Assembly (NCBI GenBank): GCA_034359265.1
Contig: CP136896.1
Location: 68,769,501 to 68,833,500 of the forward strand
Length of the DNA stretch: 64,000 nt
Direction of reading: 5' to 3'
Origin: Canna indica
Lineage: Eukaryota > Streptophyta > Magnoliopsida > Zingiberales > Cannaceae
Each line of letters starts with the position of its first letter. The stretch's first letter is position 1. Position numbers and translations under genes: made by a program. Positions 59,350-64,000 of the stretch are shown here, one piece after another. The notes beneath the pieces are model-generated. The model made no database searches and was not told the DNA's origin. It saw nothing but the letters and a program-made list of their open reading frames with translations.

Positions 59350-61170
59350 CTTGCTCCCGTCGCCTTCGAGAGTCGTAAACTTAACGACACGGAGCGACGA
59401 TACCCTGCCCATGAAAAAGAAATGACGGCAATAGTGCACTGTCTTCGTGTTTGGAGGCACTATTTGCTCGCATCTCGCTTTGTTGTGAAGACGGACAACA
59501 TAGCGCTAAGTTACTTTCAAACTCAGAAGAAGTTCTCACCAAAGCAAGCGCGATGGCAGGATTTCTTAGTTGAGTTCGACATGACGTTGGAATACAAGCC
59601 GGGACGTTCCAACGTGGTAGCCGATGCCCTGAGCCGCAAGATAGAACGAGTTGCAGCCGTCCGAGGGGAAACTGGAGGTAGCATTAGTCAAGTGCAATCC
59701 AACTTCCAGGGGAAGATAAGCATGGGCTTGCTCAAAGACACCCAAGCAGAGGCGTTGGAAAAGCTGATCAAGGACGGGAAGACAAGGAAGTTTTGGGTCC
59801 GAGATGGACTCATCTTTACCAAAGGAAACCGACTGTACGTACCTAGGGCAGATGGCCTGCGCAGAGAGTTGCTAAAGGAGTGCCACGATACTCTCTGGGC
59901 AGGGCACCCTGGCGTACACCGAACTGTAGCCCTACTGGAGAGGGCATTCTATTGGCCGAAGATGGTCGACGACGTTGAGGAGTATGTGAAGACTTGCCTG
60001 ATCTGCCAGCAAGACAAGATCGAACGGCAGAAGCCTGCTGGTCTCCTCGAACACCTGCCTGTTCCGGAGCGACCATGGGAAAGCATCTCCCTCGACTTCA
60101 TAGCAAGCTTACCAAAAGTGGGGGAGTTCGGTTCCATCCTGGTGGTCGTGGATCGCTTCTCAAAATACGCCACATTCATGACAGCTCCCTCGCACTGCAC
60201 CGCAAGCGAAGCCGCAAAACTCGTAATGCAAAATGTCGTGAAACTTTGGGGCGTGCCAAGGAATGTCATCAGTGATCGAGACCCTCGATTCCTTGGCAGA
60301 TTTTGGACAGAGGTGTTTAAATTATTGGGATCTCAACTATATTTCTCCACAAGCTTACACCCACAAACAGATGGGCAGACGGAGCGCATGAACGCACTCC
60401 TTGAACAATACCTCCGACACTTTGTAGCGGCGAACCAAAGGGACTGGACGAAGTTGCTAGACGTGGCCCAGTTCTCCTACAATCTGCAAAAGAGCTCCGC
60501 AACCAACAAGAGTCCCTTCGAGATCTTGTTGGGACGACAACCAGACACACCCCACTCACTGGTTCTTGGCTACACTGGAAGCAGTCCGGCTGCTTATCAA
60601 ATGGCCAAGGAGTGGCAAGAAAATCAAGAGATCACTCGAGCCTACCTCGAATCGGCAGCACGCAAAATGAAGAAGTGGGCCGACGAAGGAAGGAGACATC
60701 GAGAATTCAAGGTCGGAGACCAAGTATTGATAAGACTCCACCCGGCATCCCTCGCAATCTTCCGGTGCAAGATACACAAGGGCCTCGTGCGCAAATATGA
60801 TGGACCCTATCCCGTCATCAAACGGGTAGGGCCGGTGGCATATCGACTCCAATTGCCAGCATGGTGCAAGATACACCCTGTCTTCCATGTGAGCAACCTG
60901 AAGCCCTACCATGCCGATCTTCAGGACGACGTACGCAACATCCCAACACGTCCACCCGCCACAACCAAAGCGGTGCAACGTGAAGCAGAGGAGATCTTGG
61001 CGGACCGCAAAGTGAAACTCCCCAACGGCAACAAAGAGCGGGAGTACCTTGTCAAGTGGAAGGGACTCCCTACCTCCGAAGCTAGCTGGGAGAAGGAGAG
61101 CACCTTGCGACATGAAGACGGCGTCATCACCATGTTCAAGAAGGGGTCGACGAGGGCGTCGACTTCCTAA
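59350..61170 (+). CDS. Gypsy pol fragment: RNase H (part), integrase and chromodomain
   Basis: The open frame can be read from the deletion junction (PVAFESRKLNDTERRYPAHE is in frame upstream of the ATG at 59422) to TAA at 61168-61170. It covers the RNase H C-terminal part (YFQTQKKFSPKQARWQDF; ADALSRK) and the integrase zinc domain (H-H-C-C around CHDTLWAGHPGVHRT and CLICQQDK). The integrase core has Asp in LDFIASLP, Asp in VISDRDPRF and Glu in DGQTERMN. A GPY/F module (LVRKYDGPYPVIKRVG) and a chromodomain (EYLVKWKGLPTSEASWE) follow. The chromodomain assigns it to the chromovirus group. The frame has no breaks, in keeping with recent insertion, but protease and reverse transcriptase are missing. 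Confidence 0.93.
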   Translation, partial: LAPVAFESRKLNDTERRYPAHEKEMTAIVHCLRVWRHYLLASRFVVKTDNIALSYFQTQKKFSPKQARWQDFLVEFDMTLEYKPGRSNVVADALSRKIERVAAVRGETGGSISQVQSNFQGKISMGLLKDTQAEALEKLIKDGKTRKFWVRDGLIFTKGNRLYVPRADGLRRELLKECHDTLWAGHPGVHRTVALLERAFYWPKMVDDVEEYVKTCLICQQDKIERQKPAGLLEHLPVPERPWESISLDFIASLPKVGEFGSILVVVDRFSKYATFMTAPSHCTASEAAKLVMQNVVKLWGVPRNVISDRDPRFLGRFWTEVFKLLGSQLYFSTSLHPQTDGQTERMNALLEQYLRHFVAANQRDWTKLLDVAQFSYNLQKSSATNKSPFEILLGRQPDTPHSLVLGYTGSSPAAYQMAKEWQENQEITRAYLESAARKMKKWADEGRRHREFKVGDQVLIRLHPASLAIFRCKIHKGLVRKYDGPYPVIKRVGPVAYRLQLPAWCKIHPVFHVSNLKPYHADLQDDVRNIPTRPPATTKAVQREAEEILADRKVKLPNGNKEREYLVKWKGLPTSEASWEKESTLRHEDGVITMFKKGSTRASTS

Positions 61171-61181
61171 GTGGGGGAGAA
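61171..61181 (+). other. Polypurine tract of the gypsy element
   Basis: GTGGGGGAGAA lies between the pol stop codon and the first base of the 3' LTR. Confidence 0.85.
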
Positions 61182-61826
61182 TGTTAGGGACCTTCGGGTT
61201 TGTCAAGTCCTGTACGTGTCATGACGGTCCCTAACGTGCATTGTAAATACTTGTAAATATTGCATCTTTCACTTTCATGTAAAACATTCGCGCACCACCC
61301 ACCGGCCTTGCCCGCGACTAGGTAATGACCCACATTACCTAGCCGCGGCATGGGTCGGTGGGGTGTGCGGATCATGTAATTATGCATTGTAAATTCGCTC
61401 GCGCACCATCCACCGTTCTCGCGCATGGCTAGGTAACGCCCCTCGTTTCCTAGCCGTTACATGGCCGGTGGGGGTGTTGGGCCACAAAATATTTTGTCAT
61501 GCTCCTCGTGCCAAAAGGAACCTTGGGGGTGGCACTTGGGGGTTAGGCTCCACAAGTATAGTACCCAGGTATAGCCTGGGCACACTCTAGTTCATTCGTA
61601 CAAGCATTCGCACTAGCATCCGTTCAAGCATTGTAAGCACTTTTCTTACAAACGGCCATTGGCCCAAACGTTTTTGCGTCCAAACGCAACGAGGTTCGAA
61701 CGCGGGCGAGCCCGGGAGCCCGCGACTTTCGAACATTGGCAAGGCGATCCTTGCCCAAGGCTTATCCCTTGCGTTGGCAAGGGAGCCGCACGGACATTTT
61801 CCGCCCGAACAAGTTGGTCCGTGACA
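61182..61826 (+). repeat. 3' LTR of the gypsy element
   Basis: 645 bp, differing from the 5' LTR at six positions, all transitions. TSD gggc follows. Confidence 0.95.
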
Positions 61827-62985
61827 GGGCGGTATAGCCCGGTATGATAGCAAATACCGCCCGGTATTTCATAAATACCGGGCATACCGGGCGGTATTTC
61901 ATAAATACCGGGCATACCGGGCGGTATTTACCGAGATACCCGGTATTTACCCATACCGGGTATCTCGTATACCTGTTTTTTCAAAAACCGGTATATACCG
62001 AGCTTACCGCCCGGTACGGTACGAGATTTAAAACCATGCTATCGGGTATTTCTTTTTTGGTTGGAAGTGGTAGGAATGTTAGACTATGGACGGATCGTTG
62101 GTCTAATGGTCAATCTTTAGCTGAGCGCATCCATCTCTATTCCTTCTTGCTCGACACCCTTATTGTTTTATTTTTGATGCTCGGGTTTTGGACGCGGAGG
62201 GGTGCTTCACTGGTTGGAATATCCTTTTTTCTTCGTGGGTTGAGATTGAAAATTTGGCTTTACTTGAGAATGATTTGGATCCGGTCAGATACTCTTTGGG
62301 TGATGATGCTCTGAACTGGAAATGGACTCTAGGATGGTCGTTTTACAACTAAGAGCTTGTATCGATTACTTATGTTTCGAGGTGTGTTAAGTTCGGTTTC
62401 TTTGTTTCTTTGGAAGAACAATTTGCCACCGAAAATCTCTATCTTTGGGTGGTTTTGGTTCCGAAGACGACTACTAACTCGTGATAGACTTTTAAGATGG
62501 AGAATTATTGTGGATGACTCTTGCCTCCTCTGCCTTCTAGGAAAGGAATCCCACACTCATTTATTTTCTGTTTGCTCCTTCACTCGTCGTGGCTGGAGGT
62601 GCTTCCTGTCACTTATAAATTCACCTTTTGTTTCTCTCCAGTTTGCTCACTCACAACATTCTGCTCTTGGTGTGGGGAAGGCTCAGTTACGTTTAATGTT
62701 AATCTGGAGTTGGTTCATATGGTTCGAGAGGAATTCTAGAGCGTTTCAGAATGTCTGTTCTAGCTCGCAGGAACTTGCTGTGTCGGCGGCAAAATTCTTT
62801 AGATTATGTTCTTCCTGATTGTTTGCTGATTTGTTGGGATGCTGTGTGGGGTTCAATGTTTTCTCTTCTTAACTTGTTTTTTGGCTGTTTTTGTATTTTG
62901 ATTACTTTATCTACTTCTCACCTTTTACAGTAACTCTTCACTACTTATGAATGGTAAACAGTTTCCTTCTCAAAAAAAAACCCTA

Positions 62986-63915
62986 TTGTGTGCCTTCTCT
63001 TAGTTGCCTTCTCCTCTTGTGTGCCATAAATGCCTTAGAATTGGCCATACTTTCAACAATTGCAAGGACATGATGGAACCTCGTTTGAATCGCCCCCCAC
63101 ACAGATTGGTGTCGGTCCCTTTATCTAACAGGATCCAAAGTTTCATATAGTCTGATAACCCTTCTCAACCACTTACTCAAGATGTCAAAAGATTGCTTTC
63201 GGAGTTCTACCCAAATCAAACAGGATGGAAATTGTCCCCAATGCATAATGACACTTCCTAGTTAAGTGTTCCAATGCTCATATGGCCAGGTCTCTTATGG
63301 CACGAAGTCCTCTACAGTTAGGCCAGACTCTCTCAAGTTATCTACTTGGCGACATAATTATGATGCTACCTGGACCAGCTACAATGGCCTTGCACGCATC
63401 AAATTCCATAACTTGCCTCTTTTCTGTTGGGATCATGAAATGATTGATAGTTTGGTCTCTAGTTGGGATTTAGTTATGCCGATAGATAATAAATCTTTTG
63501 CGAGCACCTCTTTTATTATCGCTGATGCTATCAAAGTCTGTCTGGTGATATCCCAAAACCTTGGATTTGCAGTTCGAGAACTGCTAATACTATGTCCTAG
63601 TTATTGTCTTGTTTTTGAACCATAAGTTCTTTTCCTCTCCCTCTATCCTCAGAGCTCCACCCCAGCTGATGCCAACTCCTTCCGCAAGTGTGGACTTCAT
63701 TGATGCTATGACAAATTCTGATGCTATCAAAGTCTGACTGGTGATATCCTCAAAACCTTGGATTTGCAGTTCGGGCTCTGTCCTAGTTATTGTCTTGTTT
63801 TTGAACCATAAGTTCTCCTCTCCCTCTATCCTCGGAGCTCCACCCAGCCGATGCCAACTCCTTCTGCAAGTATGAACTTCATTGATGCTATGACAAATTC
63901 TGATGTGGGCCCTCC
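62986..63915 (+). pseudogene. Second LINE fragment: ORF1-type DUF4283/zinc-knuckle protein
   Basis: The sequence encodes a CCHC-like piece (HKCLRIGHTFNNCKD, about 63020-63070). It is followed by DUF4283-like sequence typical of plant LINE ORF1 (YNGLARIKFHNLPLFCWDHE; GDAIKV-like IADAIKVCLV). The frame is broken repeatedly. Its 3' part contains a tandem duplication (63522-63905). It follows the A tail of the preceding LINE and is probably a separate insertion. Confidence 0.65.
63522..63905. repeat. Tandem duplication of about 196 bp
   Basis: CTGATGCTATCAAAGTCTG starts at 63522 and again at 63718. Both copies run through CTTGTTTTTGAACCATAAG and CATTGATGCTATGACAAATT, with several substitutions and small deletions. 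Confidence 0.85.
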
Positions 63916-64000
63916 CATGGTTTAAAATTTCGCCCGAAACGGTACGGTAAGCCCGGTATTTACCCGTTTTTCAAGTTTTCGGTATTCGATATACCCGGTA
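63916..64000 (+). mobile_element. Left end of a third hAT copy (same family), cut by window edge
   Basis: CATGGTTTAAAATTTCG followed by GGTACGGTAAGCCCGGTATT and ATATACCCGGTA matches the left end of the element at 12845 base by base with a few changes. The right end lies outside the window. Confidence 0.85.

Larger units (their letters stand above)
58231..61826 (+). mobile_element. Young Ty3/gypsy chromovirus, internally deleted
   Basis: LTRs of exactly 645 bp each (58231-58875 and 61182-61826) differ by six transitions only. Primer site TGGTATCAGAGC (initiator Met-tRNA type) is at 58878-58889 and polypurine tract GTGGGGGAGAA at 61171-61181. A 4-bp target duplication, gggc, is at 58227-58230 and 61827-61830. 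The internal region is only 2.3 kb: a gag 5' part joined at about 59340-59360 to the RNase H region, so most of gag, protease and reverse transcriptase are missing. It can move only with help from an intact relative. Confidence 0.95.
57632..62038 (-). mobile_element. Non-autonomous hAT element (same family as 12845-16862), split by a gypsy insertion
   Basis: Ends CAAGGTTTAAAATACCG and GAGATTTAAAACCATG are the family's inverted repeats, in reverse orientation to the copy in NDUFS7. A perfect 8-bp target duplication, ctatcggg, lies at 57624-57631 and 62039-62046. Without the retrotransposon the element is about 0.8 kb. It keeps GGTACGG arrays and the ATACCGCCCGGTAT palindromes at both sides, but almost none of the transposase. 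Confidence 0.92.
56849..62985 (+). mobile_element. LINE ORF2 fragment, interrupted by a hAT element
   Basis: Two pieces, 56849-57631 and 62047-62985, are continuous once the hAT at 57632-62038 and one copy of its 8-bp duplication are removed. The first piece has the reverse transcriptase FADD box (HQLFADDLILFG, about 56890) and thumb region (DARFSTWQGKLLSRAGRLVLL; GGLGLLDLKAHS). The second has GSGRNVRLWTDRW and the zf-RVT motif (DDSCLLCLLGKESHTHLFSVC). It ends near an A-rich tail, CTCAAAAAAAAACCC. There are several frame breaks, so it is not functional. Confidence 0.85.

Noticed and set aside
1..64000. Search by eye for CRISPR arrays, rRNA and tRNA genes
   Set aside because: No regularly spaced direct repeats with unique spacers and no convincing tRNA or rRNA sequence. 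The TGGTATCAGAGC at 58878 is a retrotransposon primer site, not a tRNA gene.

Overview
The window is plant nuclear DNA. Genes carry GT-AG introns, the intergenic DNA is AT-rich, and it is packed with hAT, Mutator-like, Harbinger, LINE and LTR elements. The proteins match flowering-plant families. The GC-rich first exon of the complex I gene hints at a monocot, but the species cannot be fixed from the sequence.

Eight host protein-coding genes can be modelled. From left to right: exon 1 of mitochondrial ATP synthase subunit g (minus, cut by the left edge); NDUFS7/PSST, the N2-cluster subunit of complex I (minus, two exons with a transposon in the 5.6 kb intron); a secreted saposin-like MSAP/canopy-type protein (minus, seven exons); a divergent five-exon gene of unknown function (plus); a PLS-class PPR protein (minus, one exon); an NDR/N-myc-downregulated-like NDL protein (plus, eleven exons, one GC-AG intron); a HAD phosphatase of the phosphate-starvation pyrophosphatase/phosphoethanolamine phosphatase family (minus, four exons, P1BS box upstream); and the 3' part of a CorA-like magnesium transporter gene (minus), broken on its upstream side by nested transposons. 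Five of these act in organelles or in phosphate or ion handling, but plant neighbours are seldom functionally linked and no operon-like logic is implied.

Transposon layout. About 2-10.8 kb: two hAT MITEs, a 3.9 kb solo LTR holding an array of covarying hairpin repeats, a Sirevirus-like LTR remnant and a Mutator-like element with long terminal inverted repeats. 12.8-16.9 kb: a degenerate but full-length hAT element with a recognisable transposase. 27.7-29.5 kb: two Mutator-like MITEs with perfect 9-bp target duplications. 33.6-36 kb: a large inverted duplication with two copies of a captured gene fragment. 42.3-44.1 kb: a 5'-truncated LINE with a 15-bp target duplication. 45.5-47.6 kb: a solo LTR. 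50.4-52.2 kb: a Harbinger/Tourist MITE with a solo LTR inside. 56.7-64 kb: a nest in which a short LTR borders a LINE, the LINE holds a non-autonomous hAT, and the hAT holds a young chromodomain Ty3/gypsy deletion derivative; then a second LINE fragment and the start of another copy of the same hAT family.

Exon borders were worked out by hand from splice consensus, reading phase and family resemblance. Boundaries of most mobile elements rest on target-site duplications read directly from the sequence.
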